This document shows, one piece after another, positions 30,415 through 41,789 of a stretch of DNA of 64,000 nucleotides. A program made the position numbers and the translations under genes. The DNA comes from Azolla caroliniana (taxonomy: Eukaryota > Polypodiophyta). The stretch's first letter is position 1; every line of letters starts with the position of its first letter. The stretch lies in contig JBHGNT010000008.1 of NCBI GenBank assembly GCA_043228905.1, forward strand, positions 13,826,001-13,890,000, read 5' to 3'. The notes beneath the pieces were generated by a model. The model was not told the origin of the DNA. It ran no database searches and worked only from the letters and a program-made list of their open reading frames with translations.

Positions 30415-31490
30415 ATGACTAAGGTGGTGGAAGTGTGTGAGCCGAAGAGCTACGCAGAAGCGGCAAAGGACGCAAATTGGCATGCCGCTATGGAGGAAGA
30501 AATGCGGGCACTAGATGCTAGTGACACATGGGACCTCGTTGACCCTCCTCGACACTGTAAACTAATTGGTTGCAAATGGGTGTACAAGGTAGAGTACAAT
30601 GCCAACGGTTCGGTTAATCGATACAAGGCGCGGTCAGTGGCGAAGGGATACACACAGACCCAGGGAATTGATTACGACGAGACCTTCACCCTGGTAGCGA
30701 AGATGACGATGGTTCGTGTGGTACTGGCTGTTGTTGCGGCAAGGGGGTGGTATCTTCACCAGATGGACGTGAAGAATGTGTTTCTTCAAGGTGAGCTTGA
30801 AGAACAGGTCTATATGATCCAACCTCTTGGTTTCTAGTCGGAATGAACAAGTATGCGGTGTGCCAGCTCAAGAAGTCACTTTACGGTCTGAAACAAGCCC
30901 CTCAAGCTTGGAATGTGAAGATCACGCACTGGTTGCGTAAGATGGGGTTTGTGAGCTCTAAATCTGACTCGTCGTTGTTCATCCGGCAAGGTTCGGACGG
31001 TTCGGTTTGCATCCTACTTTATGTTGATGATTTAGTCATCACCGGACCCAGACTCAATGAAATCGGCCAAGTAAAGTCCCACCTGGGGGACCTTCATTAG
31101 TTTCTCGGGATCGAGGTGATCCAAACCCCCGACGGCATATTGCTCTCACAATGACACTATGTGTTGAATATGCTATACAAGTTCGGTATGATGGAGTGCC
31201 GACCTGTCTCCACACCCCTGGATCGGAACCAGAAGCTTTGTCCCAACTCCGGACCAGCCTACGATGAGAAACGGTTCCGACAAATCATCGGAAGCCTAAT
31301 ATACTTGACAATCACTCGACCCGACCTCAGTTACCCGGTCGGAGTGATCAGCCAATTCATGCAGAAGCCGACTGTCGAGCACCTTCAGTGCACACACCGG
31401 ATACTCTGGTATGTGAGCGGCATGAAGGATCGGGGACTGTTATACCGACACGGTATAGTTGGGAAGCTAGTTGGATATACTGATGCCGAC
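30415..31490 (+). pseudogene. Reverse transcriptase of Copia-2
   Basis: Copia RT in one frame apart from stops: MEEEMRALDASDTWDLVDPP, GCKWVYKVEYNANGS, DYDETFTLVAKMTMVRVVLA, QMDVKNVFLQGELEEQVYM, then TAG (30835), [15 protein letters not shown], catalytic [12 protein letters not shown] intact, TAG (31098), TGA (31152), IIGSLIYLTITRPDLSYPVG. Compared with Copia-4 several stops fit C-to-T changes. Confidence 0.88.
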
Positions 31491-31999
31491 TAGGTTGGTG
31501 ATGCATTGGATTGCCAATCCACCTCCGGTTACATGTTTTATCTGGGTAGCGCGGTTGTTGCATGGAGCAGCAAAAAGTAGTCAACAGTGGCTCTGTCGAG
31601 CATTGAGGCTGAATACCGGGTTGCTACCAATGCCACTTGTGAAGCCATTGGCTTTGGTGATTGCTGCGAGACCTACAGATTGAGGTACCGGCCCCGATCA
31701 TGATCTATTGTGACAACATGAGCAACATTCAGCTCGCCAAGAACCCCGTTTTCTATGCTCGGATGAAGCACATAGAAGTCCACTATCACTTTGTGTGTGA
31801 GTGGGTTTTGAGCGGTGAAGTAGAACTTCAGTATGTTCAGACAGATCAGCAAATTGCCGATATATTCACCAATCTGCTCAGATCAGACAAGTTGCAACAC
31901 TTCACCGAAATGCTTGGTGTTGAGCATCTCTACGTGCTGCACTTGAGGGCGAGAAAAGGAAAGGGAACGGATGGCACCGGACAAGGAGCCGGAGAGGAA
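31491..31999 (+). pseudogene. RNase H of Copia-2
   Basis: Starts at TAG (31491, Trp in the family), then STSGYMFYLGSAVVAWSSKK, TAG (31578, Gln in Copia-4), IEAEYRVATNATCEAI with the catalytic Glu, a frameshift near 31660, then YCDNMSNIQLAKNPVFYAR with the catalytic Asp and HIEVHYHFV. Ends LRARKGKGTDGTGQGAGEE. Confidence 0.85.
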
Positions 32000-32537
32000 T
32001 AAAGAACTGACAAAGGGGGAGACAAGAGGAAAAAGGAAGCCGAGCCGACCAAAGGAGTCGGCACATCTAAAAAGGTCAGACCAAGCAGCAACGATGGTAG
32101 AGTAAAAAAGGATAGAGCCGACCGGAAGAAAATGGCTAAGACCCGGACGTGGTCTGGTGTGGTACCGGAAGACGAGTTGGAGAACACCAACTCAGACAAG
32201 AGATGGAATGAATCGAAGGAAACCGATTCGGTTCAAGATTCAGAGAAGCCGGAAGAACAAAAGGCCAAGCGGACACAGACGCAACAGAAGTCCACGCCAA
32301 CACGAAGGAACCGACGGGTTGACAAGCACCAGAGTCGCAACAACGAGGGAGCTCAAATGGGCCTGTTGAGCAGACAAGCCGACCGAGGAGGTCGAGGTGT
32401 GCAGAACCAGAAGGGTCGCGGAAAACAAGACCGGACCGGACGAGGAGCGTGAGAGAGGCGGAGCAACGCCAAAAGGAGCTGGGTAGAAGAACCGGCTGCC
32501 GTGGACACTAACAGCACGATCCGACCTCAAGTTGAGC
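32000..32537 (+). pseudogene. Charged C-terminal extension region of Copia-2
   Basis: After RNase H the DNA up to the polypurine tract keeps a Lys/Arg/Glu-rich coding character (for example NKRPSGHRRNRSPRQHEG) but is broken into frames. The matching region in Copia-4 is open and fused to RNase H. No known domain is seen. Confidence 0.55.
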
Positions 32538-32548
32538 TTGAGGGGGAG

Positions 32549-32983
32549 TGTTGAGCGAGCAAGCTCAACCGGATCTGAATCGGCTGAATAAGCCTGAGCT
32601 GGATTGGCATCCGGAAGGATGAGCCGGATTGGTATCCAGATGGTATCTGGTAACAACCCGCCGGATCGGGGAGCCAGATTCGAGCGGGAACCGGAAGCCT
32701 AGTAGTAGCCTAGACTACTAGGTAATCATTTTCTCGTAGTTAGTGTTAGTCACACATGTGAGCATTGAAGTACCTGTCAGTACTTCTGCCAGTCCTTTAT
32801 GGACTTCTATAAATAGTGTTGTTTAGCACGTTGTATGTACAGAGTTTCTAGAGTTAATTTTTTAATATAGTTTTATGTTCTGCTCTCTATGTTTTAAGCT
32901 TTTCCAATGAACCTTCATCTCATTTTCTGTTGCTATCCGGTTGAGCCGGTTCTGTCTGACGCTTCCGCACATTAACATTCACA
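32549..32983 (+). repeat. 3' LTR of Copia-2
   Basis: 435 bp, TGTTGAGCGAGC to ATTCACA, with TATA-like tataaatag at 32808-32816. Preceded by the polypurine tract ttgagggggag. Confidence 0.9.
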
Positions 32984-33200
32984 AAAAAACTACGAGTGAT
33001 AACTAGTCATTTTTGCACCATGAATGAAACATTTGAATGTTTTAATTATATAAATGAGCATCATAAATGTGCAACATAAACATGCACCATAAATTATATA
33101 CCAAATTCCTAGGTCCATTATGCATGATCCATTGCCATATCATGTTGGCCATCACTTTGTGACTATTCAAGCTTAGATTACCTATTAAGCTCACTCCTCC
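32984..33200. other. Unassigned AT-rich segment
   Basis: Starts with an A run next to the Copia-2 LTR. No open frame, no match to other parts of the window seen. The words gagtgataac at 32994 and gagtgataat at 24741 resemble each other across Copia-2 but are too far from the LTR end for a normal target duplication. Confidence 0.3.
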
Positions 33201-33745
33201 ATTTCCGCCATTCTAGACTCAGTTGCCACCATTGTTCGGTCTTGGATTGCTGCCACTGTTTGATCCGACGGAGTTCACTCCTCCATTGCCGTCATTTTAT
33301 ACTCAGTTGCCGCCACTGTTTGGTCCTGGATTGTTGCCACTGTTCAATCTAATGAAGTTCACTCCTCCATTGCCCCCATTCTACACTTAGTTTCCGCCAC
33401 TGTTTGGTCCTGGATTGTTGCCACTGTTCGATCCAACGGAGTTCACTCCATTGCCACCATTCTACACACAGTTGCCACCACTATTCGGTCCTAGATTGCA
33501 ATAACTGTTCGCTCTAACGGAGTTCACTCCTCCATTGTCACCATTGTACTTTCCATTGCTGCCATTGTTTGGTCCTAGATTGCTGCCATTCTACACTTAG
33601 TTGCCACTATTGTTCGGTCTTGGATTGCTGCCACTATTCGATCCAACAGAGTTCACTCCTCCATTATCACCATTATACTCTCAATTGTCAGCACTGTTCG
33701 GTCTTGGATTGTAGTAACTGTTCACTCCCATTGGTAGCCATTGCA
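33200..33745 (+). repeat. 84-bp tandem repeat with proline-rich coding potential
   Basis: About six units. The anchor gttcac occurs at 33273, 33357 and 33441 (84-bp spacing), then 33522 (81), 33651 and 33720. One unit reads PLFGPGLLPLFDPTEF then TPPLPPFYTQLP, 28 residues. The first units keep this frame apart from a few TAG codons, where Gln or a Tyr-type residue would be expected; later units shift. It looks like a former low-complexity, extracellular-type or adhesive peptide, or simply a minisatellite. No full gene around it. Confidence 0.8.
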
Positions 33746-34780
33746 CCTACATCTTTGTCTGTTAATTATATTGAGTATTGTTATGTATAATCTTGTGTAT
33801 AGTCTTCGTCTGTCAATAACCAGTTTGCATGTGGTTTAGTAATTAGCTACATTGTCGAGGAAATCCTTGCGTGTTCGCGAAATGAAGCGGGACCACCAAG
33901 GTCTTGGACGGGAAGGATTCAATGTTTCTTGTAGCGTCAGCGAGAAAGTATTGATGATAGATTGAGAGGGTATTTAAGAGAGATATAGAGACAAAGATTC
34001 CAATTCTGAGACAGATTGAGAGAGAGAGAGATTGAACCCTTGATTTCAATTTTAAGGGAGAAGATACCTCACGAATAAGATAACTAGTTTTCTTTTTATT
34101 AATTTCTTGATCAGTACATCTTTTTTTTTTATACTCTTTTTCCTCCTATCTTTTATAGATGCCCCCATGCATATAATGCATGCCAGGGTGCAAGACATGC
34201 ATACAATGCATGTAATGCATGCAATGCATGTTTGCCATTTGGTGCTCATGCATTACATGTGATGCATGATGTCCATGTCACTCATCGAAGCTCTCATGTA
34301 TGAGAATTTACATGTGAGGAATAGAATGGAAAATACAACTTCTAAAGAAATGACTTGGCTTAGTGGTAAGTCAATTGTGTTATGTAAGATTGTCCCTCCT
34401 TGTGGGAAGGAGCTGGCCGAAGAGCCGAAACAAGAGTTGGCTGGCCGAAATCGGTCAGGAAGCTGAAACAAGAGTCGATTGGCCGAAATCAACCAAAAAG
34501 CCAAAATGGGGTTCGGTCGAATAGAAGTTCAAACAAATATAGACATATATATATGTGTGTGAGATAAGTTAGTATATATATAGAGGGAGTCGTATTAACT
34601 GCATATATATGTGGGATAACTCATTGAGAAAAAACAGTGACAGAAGCGGGTAAGTCAACCCTTCTCGGTTTTCTCCTTTCCACGTGATTTTCACACCGTT
34701 GCCGAAAATCTTCACGACAACGTGTCTATTTTTTGTTTGATTTTGCTAATGAATATGTCAAGCCAAATTGAAGAGGGTGT
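33746..34780. other. Non-coding segment with ATGCAT-rich cluster
   Basis: No gene seen. 34160-34270 is a cluster of overlapping atgcatgc/aatgcatg words. 34005-34035 has GA runs. 34400-34510 carries imperfect repeats of ggccgaaatc and gaaacaagag. It may hold the promoter of the plus-strand gene that starts near 34800, but no element is clear. Confidence 0.4.
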
Positions 34781-34796
34781 TTACCAACAAACCTCA

Positions 34797-35595
34797 TGGA
34801 TCATCAAGATTGGGATGACACTATTATGACACAACAAGCGATATGAAAGTATTGGGTAGGAAAAAAAAGGAAACATCATCAAATGTTGAAGGATACGAAA
34901 GACACATTCACTATAGGTAAGGATAGTATTAGGTGCAATGTAAGTCTAATACCACTTAGAATGGAAGTAATGAGACTACTATCATAGAGAGAAAGGTTGT
35001 AGACTATTTCAATGTTCAGACCAAGCACATCATCAAAGAAGACAAGAAGGTAGTGCTTTATGGAATATTAAATGATTCATCGATAAAGGAGTTAGTTGAT
35101 AGTGATGGTCTTAATGCAAACATAACATATGTACTAGTAAATCATCTCTGTAATAGTTTTGTATCCATGAGCATGTTAGAAGATGATCTTGTCTTAAAAA
35201 GGTCTAGTCTAATGATGTTACTTAATAGTGACGTTGACGATCTTAACATCAGTATGTTATCTAAGGTAATCGGTGTCAGTAGAAAAAGTGTCTACAATAC
35301 AATGAACCAGATTATTTCAAGTGGTGAAGGAACTAGTCTACTAAAGCTGACAACAAGATGTAAGCCAATGTCACCCATAACATCAGAAATCAAGGACATA
35401 CTCACCATATTTTGGACTAATGAGAGTAGGGTTTCACCCAATAAGAAGGATTTATGCAGGAAACGTGTTGGAAGGAGTCAATATGAGGAACATCTCATTT
35501 ATCTTCTTGATGTACCTAAGGTATTTACATTGATCTCACCTTTTGTTTTGATTTTTGACTTATTGTCACAAGTCTATACACTATTGCGATTAAAA
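34797..35595 (+). pseudogene. Transposase-like gene, 5' exon(s) with HTH
   Basis: Possible start MDHQDWDDTIMTQQA at 34797, then decayed coding sequence with stops; a continuous reading from 35053 (about 170 codons). Key part: LSKVIGVSRKSVYNTM, a helix-turn-helix-like segment, then ILTIFWTNESRVSPNKKD, which I recall from uncharacterised plant and algal transposase-like proteins. The coding character ends near 35520 (YLLDVPK followed by gtattt, a possible splice donor) and the palindrome array begins. Family name unknown to me. Low certainty on function, moderate that it is a protein-coding relic. Confidence 0.5.
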
Positions 35596-35599
35596 TCAC

Positions 35600-36480
35600 T
35601 GGGTAATTAGCTACATCAGGGATCAAGCATAGCTAATTAGCGACATATGGTATTGGCCATAGCTAATCTGCTACATTTAGTGTGGGCATAGCTAGTTAGC
35701 AATATCGGGTCTAGATAGCTATGTCTCCTACTTAACTACATAATCAGTTTCGCCAACTTTGTCTCTCACTAGCTACTGGTAATAGCTAGTTAGCTATTAG
35801 CATCAGAATATGACCATAGCTAACTAGCCACAAGTAATAGTTAGCTAGCTATTATCACCTAATTAGCTACCACAATAGCTAATTAACTACATTAGAATAT
35901 GATCATAGCTAATTACCTACTAGAAATAGCTAACTAGCTACTAGTAATAGCTAATAAGCTATTGGTAATAGGTATTTAGCTACTCTTAATGGCTAATGAG
36001 CTATTGGCAATAGCTAACTAGCTATTATCAGCTAATTAGCTACAACAATAGCTAATTAACTACATGAGAATATGATCATAGCTAACTAGCTACTGGAAAT
36101 AGCTAACTAACTATTGGTAATAGCTAATTAACTATTGGTAATAGCTAATTAGCTACTCTTAATAGTTAATTAGCTACTAGCAATAACTAACTAGCTATTA
36201 TAAGCTAATTAGCTACAACCATTGCTAATTAGCATTAGAATATAAACATAGCTAACTAACTATTGGTAATAACTAATTAGCTATTGCATATAGCTAACTA
36301 GCTATTATCAGCTAATTAGCTACCACAAAAGCTAATTAGCTACATCAAAATATGATCATAGATAACTAGCTACTAGAAATAGCTAATTAGCTACATCAAA
36401 ATAGCAAATTAGCTACACAAGAGTATGATCATAGCCAATTAGCTACCACACTATATTGAACTAGCTACATATGGTAGCAT
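35600..36480. repeat. Palindromic TAGCTAATTAGCTA array 1
   Basis: Nearly 900 bp of variants of tagctaattagcta, a perfect 14-base palindrome, alternating with short spacers. A higher-order period of about 170 bp is suggested by anchors agaatatga at 35805, 35894, 36067 and agaatataa at 36237. No open frame. It lies between two coding parts of the same plus-strand gene, so probably in an intron. Each unit could pair with any other, giving very strong secondary structure. Confidence 0.88.
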
Positions 36481-36539
36481 CAGAATACTCAGTGTACTCC
36501 CTTTTTATTACGTAGGTAGATTTATTTATTAGGTTTAAG

Positions 36540-37262
36540 CAAATGCACCCAAATATCAAAGTTCAACTACGAACATTTGAGTCTCTTAAGCCACACTTTG
36601 TGAGACACTTAAGGGATTGATACACATGTTGTTGCATTTACCATGTACAAATGGGTTTTCTCAAGGACTCTGTTAATCTACTACGTCACCATAGCTCCTC
36701 CCTAGAGGATGCAGTCTACACTTGTGAATGCCCAATTTGTCGATCTATCCTGCAAGAGCATTGTAAGTCATCAGAGCATGTTATCTCTTCCATGAGTGGT
36801 CTTTTAGTATTGTGACCGAGAGAATCTGAGGCTATCTTCCACAGATATAAATGTGTCATGGGTTTATGTCAAGATTGTGGACCTAGTAGATTTAGGTGGT
36901 GTACAAAAGAGTTGAGCTCTGTCAAGTTATTTGAGTCTGTGGACACCAATTTCAAATGAAAGGTGTGTAAAAGAAAGGATCTAGTTAGGAAGTCGTTTAA
37001 ACCAAGGCATTTGGCATCTCTATTTGTAGTATCTCTAGAAAAGTTCATTAAACACAACGTCATTTATTCATTGCAGGACCATCAATTTAAGACTTGCATA
37101 TCTGATTTTCCAAATGATGTACTAGTCTTAGTAGTAGATTGCGTAGAGAGTTGTGCATATGAATTGTGCAACACATGTACTCGAATTTTTAAGAGCTAAT
37201 ATGTCAAAGAGTGCAAACTGGTGTTTATTCCTCATAGGTCCGAGATATCAAACGCGTATTCT
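36540..37262 (+). pseudogene. Transposase-like gene, central part with Cys-rich region
   Basis: Reading from MGFLKDSVNLLRHHSS (36651) with Cys-rich AVYTCECPICRSILQEHC, then YKCVMGLCQDCG, then KRKDLVRKSFKPRHLASL, FVVSLEKFIKHNVIYSL, QDHQFKTCISDFPNDVLVL, VVDCVESCAYELCN. The last block matches a pattern I remember as VDFAEN in an unnamed DDE-like transposase family; here the acidic residues are kept as D and E. Several stops (36815, 36957, 37197) show decay. Confidence 0.5.
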
Positions 37263-37912
37263 GGGAAGTGAGGATAGATGAAGTAAATAGGGACCAGACA
37301 TGGGAGTCCCAAGGAATTCCCGAATTGCAATCTCTCCATGTTGTTCGAGGTTATTCTAGGTTGGATGACCATTGTATTGTGGTTAGAGAATTAACTTGTT
37401 TTTGCTTCCATTGTGTGTGGGGAAATTGGAGGTATTGTTTAAATAAAGCATATATTTAGAATTGGGAGTACCATACATTGAATGATAAGGAAGCGGCAGA
37501 TGGAGAAATAGAAAACAATGTTGACTTCACATATCAGGGTTGTGGAGATACTTTGAGTGATGTCATAAATGTTGGGGATAATTTCGTTGTAAATGAAGAA
37601 AAAGGCAATTTAGAGGGTGTTGATTTCTATATATTGAAGTGCACGGTTTGTAAACAATGTGCAACACAAAATGTTGTAGATGCTTGGGGAAATTTTGTAT
37701 ATGCTGGGACATTCTACATCGAAGGTATTTTTGATGCAAGACTAGATGATTACTATTATGTGTATAGGCTTTTAGAAGACAAACCAATAATGTACATGTA
37801 CTCTCATTTGGTCAGGTGCATCAATGTCCCGATGTTGCAATACAAAAGTTTCTTAGCTTTATACACAATTAGTGCTAATGTGTATGAATGTATTTACAAC
37901 AGTATGCCATAG
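37263..37912 (+). pseudogene. Transposase-like gene, 3' part
   Basis: Continues with VRIDEVNRDQTWESQGIPEL, VVRELTCFCFHCVWGNWRYC (a CxC..C type zinc motif), a stop at 37458, then from 37478 an open stretch: VNVGDN-type start at INVGDNFVVNEEKGNLEGVD, VVDAWGNFVYAGTFYIEGIF, IMYMYSHLVRCINVPMLQ, ending at 37912. Such blocks recur, as far as I remember, at the C-terminus of the same uncharacterised family. No known catalytic role can be assigned here. Confidence 0.5.
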
Positions 37913-38899
37913 AATTTGTAGCTACAAGGAGATCATACTAGTTTTCTTGTAAAGTGGACAAATTAGTTGTATTGCAAAAAAATAGTTTAATAAAATCGTT
38001 TCGGAGTCTTCTTTCTGTTCTTGTTTCTTAATAAAATCGTATCTCTTAAATGTGTATTGATTGACACTTTTACTATCAGTTTTACTTATTGCAACTTTCA
38101 TTTTTAGTGTCTGTTCAATATGCATAATGATGATTATACTCTTTGGTTCATACATTTTGGCGATGATTTTTTTAATCTCAAGTGAAGCATGTACAAGTTC
38201 AAACAGTTTTCTATTTTGACAACAACCAGCAGCATGAAATCAGAAATCAATGACCTATTTTAAAATTACACAGTAGATAATTTACTAAAACAAGCGATTT
38301 AATTCTTCATTGATTAATTTGTCATCAAATTACATATTTATAATACACCATTGGCAATGTCTGCAAAGCGCCTATAAAAAACTAAGCTCTTGCTGGTCAA
38401 TGGAATTTGTCTACATATGTGATTTGCATAATGAGCTCGGTATGGAGTCCACAACCATGTAGTTAGTTGCAGCTCAATGTTTTCACCAGTTAGTTATTAG
38501 GCATTTCCTCGGGTACAATGAGACATCATTTGCGAAGGTTGTATTAATGCCGGAAATGTTCTGTATCCACAATCAAAGTATTGTCAGCATTATATTCGGG
38601 TCAACTATGCCAAAAATCAGAAAGTCTTTTGAATCTTGCAATATCCTACTGCTCACATCTTTCTCGTGTCCACTAACCCTTGTAATGTTGTGGCCACTTT
38701 GGGAAGAATCTTTCTACACACTTCCACACATCTGAACGTGGTTTTCACTCCAAATAAACAAATCAAAGTATTGCACAAAGATTCACGTCCCTCCTTGGTG
38801 TCATATATCACACACTCATCAGGACTTTATCAAGCTCCAAGATCAAGGCTCTTCTTTCGTCTTCTAATGGTTTAGGTTTCCATTCCTATAACTGAGCCT
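37913..38899. other. Region between converging genes
   Basis: AT-rich, no supported gene. It separates the end of the plus-strand transposase-like gene from the end of the minus-strand RING-like gene. Shared 3' space of two convergent genes is the simplest reading. Confidence 0.35.
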
Positions 38900-39276
38900 C
38901 TATTACACCAAGTATTGGTAGTAGATGATCAATTTCAATCTAACCTAGGTTCTGTCGACACAATTGGTGTTCTTTTCCTCTTCAAAGTCCTGGTCGACTA
39001 CTATGTCTTTGGGTCTGGCTTCACCTTATTTTGCTCTTGTGCAGTCATTGAGCCTGGTTTCACACTGTTTTGCTCTTGTATAGTCGATTGTGTCATCGGT
39101 CCTGGCATTACCTCCGTGCATGTAGATACCTTTTTGGTCGATATCAGGCCAAGAGCATCACATGCTGCATCTACCTGCAAAATTAGATCATTTGTGCAAC
39201 ATGCTTGATATACTTGCATGACCAGATCATTTGTGTCAATTGCTACATCTACTTTCAAGGTGCGCCCACTAAACAT
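38900..39276 (-). pseudogene. Possible last exon of the minus-strand gene
   Basis: About 90 codons open (39276-39001) with internal near-repeats (TNDLVMQVYQACC / TNDLILQVDAACD and MTQSTIQEQNSVKPG / MTAQEQNKVKPD). No domain. I place it in the minus-strand gene because of strand, order and coding look only. Confidence 0.3.
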
Positions 39277-39832
39277 GCAGCAACAACAGTTTCCACACTG
39301 CCATCGGCCTTAGGAGCAATAGATTCAAACCCTTTAGACTCTACAACATTAGAAAACACCAACATATTCACACTCACAAAAGTAGCTAACAGTCTCACAA
39401 AACAACATAATGAACATGAAATATTCTGCAACAAAATAATAATATTATCTTAATATCCATCATAGAGTTCCATTACATAATGTGGATCAAGAAACAACCA
39501 ACCTGAGGTTTTACTTGTACGAATAGATCATAGGAATACTTCATACTTTTCTAGGAAAAAAGCTATGGTCATATCCCACTAATTAGTAATTCAAGAGCCC
39601 CTTGACCAAGTAATTGGTTTTGTCCCTAATCACGGTCCCTTCTTTAGCCTTTTTCTAGAAGGTTGCCGATTTAGCCTTGCTCCTTTCACCCATTGCGCAA
39701 GTGTGTCCTCCTTCGACAACCTTTCCATCGCCTCAACAACGGTTTGCACGACACTTGCGCTACCTATTCAAGTAGAGTGGGATCGGGTGGGACATCATCA
39801 ACCGTTGGGCATAGTGGGGTTGAATCAAGGTT

Positions 39833-40098
39833 CTAGGATTCGAAGAAATGTTGCATCAAGTGTTCAAAAACACTATTCTTATGAACCTCAAATTTACATG
39901 TTGGGTCCAATATTTCATGGCTTTTCACAACGTTGCCTAATTTAGTACAATCTTCCAAAATAATAGGGTGGAGATGATTTGAAGGAGATGTGATAGCAGG
40001 ACCCTTACTTTCAGCCACGTTGCCAGATATCTCCTCATCGGTTGCGGCATCATCGGCATTAGACACATCATGCAACCTCCTTAATCCATGAGATTCTA
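39833..40098 (-). pseudogene. Exon of the minus-strand gene after array 2
   Basis: The minus strand shows a good splice acceptor tgttgttgtag ending at about 40099, then a reading GLRRLHDVSNADDAATDEE, Asp/Glu-rich, to 39833. It follows the palindrome array as an exon follows an intron. Function unknown. Confidence 0.4.
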
Positions 40099-40099
40099 C

Positions 40100-41345
40100 A
40101 ACAACATGTCAGCTAATTAGCGGCTTCTCTTTAGCTACTACTTTTTGTAGTTAGGTGTAGTTACTTGTGTTTTTCTACCACCTTAGTTGATAACTAAACA
40201 TTGGCAGTAACTAGACTATAGATACTATTGATACTGCTTAGCTAATTACCTACAATTTAGCTAATTCCCTACCTACTATACTTTAGATTGGCAGGATCTA
40301 ATTAGCTACATCTTAGCTACCACTCTTCATACTACTTAACTAATTAGCTACAATGACATTGTAGCTAATTAGCTGGTACACTATAGATTGGCAGTACCTA
40401 ATAAGCTACTCTACTTCAGTATGGCAGTAGCTAGTTAGCTACCACTCTTGATAGTACTTAGATAATTAGCTCCATTGTAGCTAATTAGTTGCTACACTAT
40501 AGATTGGCAATAGCTAATTAGCCACTCTACTTAAATTTGGCAGTAGCTAATTAGCTACCACTCTTGATATTGCTTAGCTAATTAGCTACTCTACTGAAGT
40601 ATGGCAGTAGCTAATTCTCTACCACGCTTGATACTGCTTAGCTAATTATTAGCTATTATACTATTGATTGGCAGTAACTAATTAGCTACATCTTAGCTAA
40701 TTAGCTACTCTACTTAAGTATGGCAAGAGCTAATTAGCTACCACTCTTGATACTGCTTAGCTAATTAGCTACTACACTATAGATTGGTAGTAGCTAATTA
40801 CCTACATCTTACCTAATTAGCTACTCTACTTAAGTACAATAGGAGCTAATTAGCTACCACTCTTGATACTATTTAGTTATTTAGTTATATTGTAGCTAAT
40901 TAGCTGCTACACTATAGATTGGTAGTAGCTAATTAACTACAACTTAACTAATTAGTTACTCTACTTAAGTATGGCAGGAGCTAATTAGCTTTTACTCTTG
41001 ATATTGCTTAGCTAATTAGCTACAACTACCACGCTTGATACTGCTTAGCTAATCAGCTGCATCTTAGCTAATTAGCTACTCTACTTAAGTATGGCAGTAG
41101 TTATAGCTACCACTCTTGATATTGCTTTGTTAATTACGTACGTTGTAGCTAATTAGCTAAGCAATATCAAGACCACAATAGCTAATTAGCTACCACATTC
41201 TATACTGTTTAGCTAATTAGCGTTTACACTTTATACTGTTTAGCTAATTAGCTACAATAACTACACTACTGAACCATAATAGCTAATTAGCTACCACACT
41301 TTATACGGCTTAGCTAATTAGCTAAGATGTAGCTAATTAGTTACT
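40100..41345. repeat. Palindromic TAGCTAATTAGCTA array 2
   Basis: About 1.2 kb of the same 14-base palindrome as array 1, here in a higher-order unit of about 117 bp marked by actcttgata (40443, 40560, 40743, 40859). Words such as cactatagattggcagtagc and tctacttaagtatggcag recur between palindromes. It lies between two coding parts of the minus-strand gene, again in an apparent intron. Confidence 0.88.
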
Positions 41346-41712
41346 ACACAATAGAGACAAGCAACAAATGTACTTGTCTGTTTTCTCCACTCATATTTAG
41401 GGATGGTTGTATTGTAATCCCCCAAACAGATTGCAGTGGTGCGACATGCATATGCAAAACAAGCGATATGGCACGTGTGCTGACATGGTCGTAGGTGTAC
41501 CAACAAAGTAGCAATTTTTTCCTCTACGCCTAAGCCGCAAGCGATGCAACGTGCTTGAACAGTCAATATATCGTTGCCTAGTTCTCCTACATTTGGTAAG
41601 GGAGCAAGAATGGTGAGGTCCAATTCTTGTCTACTCCTTACCATCCCCTCCACAAAATGTAGCTTCTTCTTAAGGCATCTAACTACCTGTTCTTGACGAG
41701 AGTATTATTCCT
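41346..41712 (-). pseudogene. RING-like zinc finger exon of the minus-strand gene
   Basis: Reads (from about 41705) RQEQVVRCLKKKLHFVEGMV, then RSRQELDLTILAPLPNVGEL and ARCIACGLGVEEKIATLL, then LRPCQHTCHIACFAYACRTT. The pattern CxxC, then C-x-H and H-x2-C after about 20 residues, then CX5C, fits a RING-type finger with an unusual last pair. RING proteins are usually E3 ubiquitin ligases; that role is inference. The upstream boundary has an acceptor (ggttgtgttgtag) and the downstream end a possible donor gtacat near the array. Confidence 0.5.
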
Positions 41713-41789
41713 ACAACACAACCGAGAAATTTACCGATTTATTAATCCTTAATGAGGAAGATAGAACAACAATAAACAAGACTCATTAA

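Larger units (their letters stand above)
24744..32983 (+). mobile_element. Copia-2: Ty1/copia element containing Copia-3
   Basis: LTRs 24744-25166 and 32549-32983 are alike. Primer site tggtatcagagc stands at 25167-25178 and a polypurine tract ttgagggggag at 32538-32548. Gag, protease, integrase, RT, RNase H in copia order, all with stops. Copia-3 sits in the integrase (27083 to about 29688), with about 200 bp of Copia-2 integrase lost. The 5' terminus reads tgataataacc rather than tgttgagcg, and no matching target duplication was seen. Confidence 0.88.

Noticed and set aside
24739-32993. Target duplication gagtgataa around Copia-2
   Set aside because: The right copy lies 10 bases beyond the LTR end and the word is longer than the usual 5 bp; likely chance.
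33990-34300. Possible LTR related to the Chromo-2 LTR
   Set aside because: Shares only GA runs and atgcat words in similar order; no continuous alignment or paired copy.
35600-41345. CRISPR-like arrays
   Set aside because: Units are short palindromes in variable spacing in plant DNA, without constant repeat/spacer lengths.
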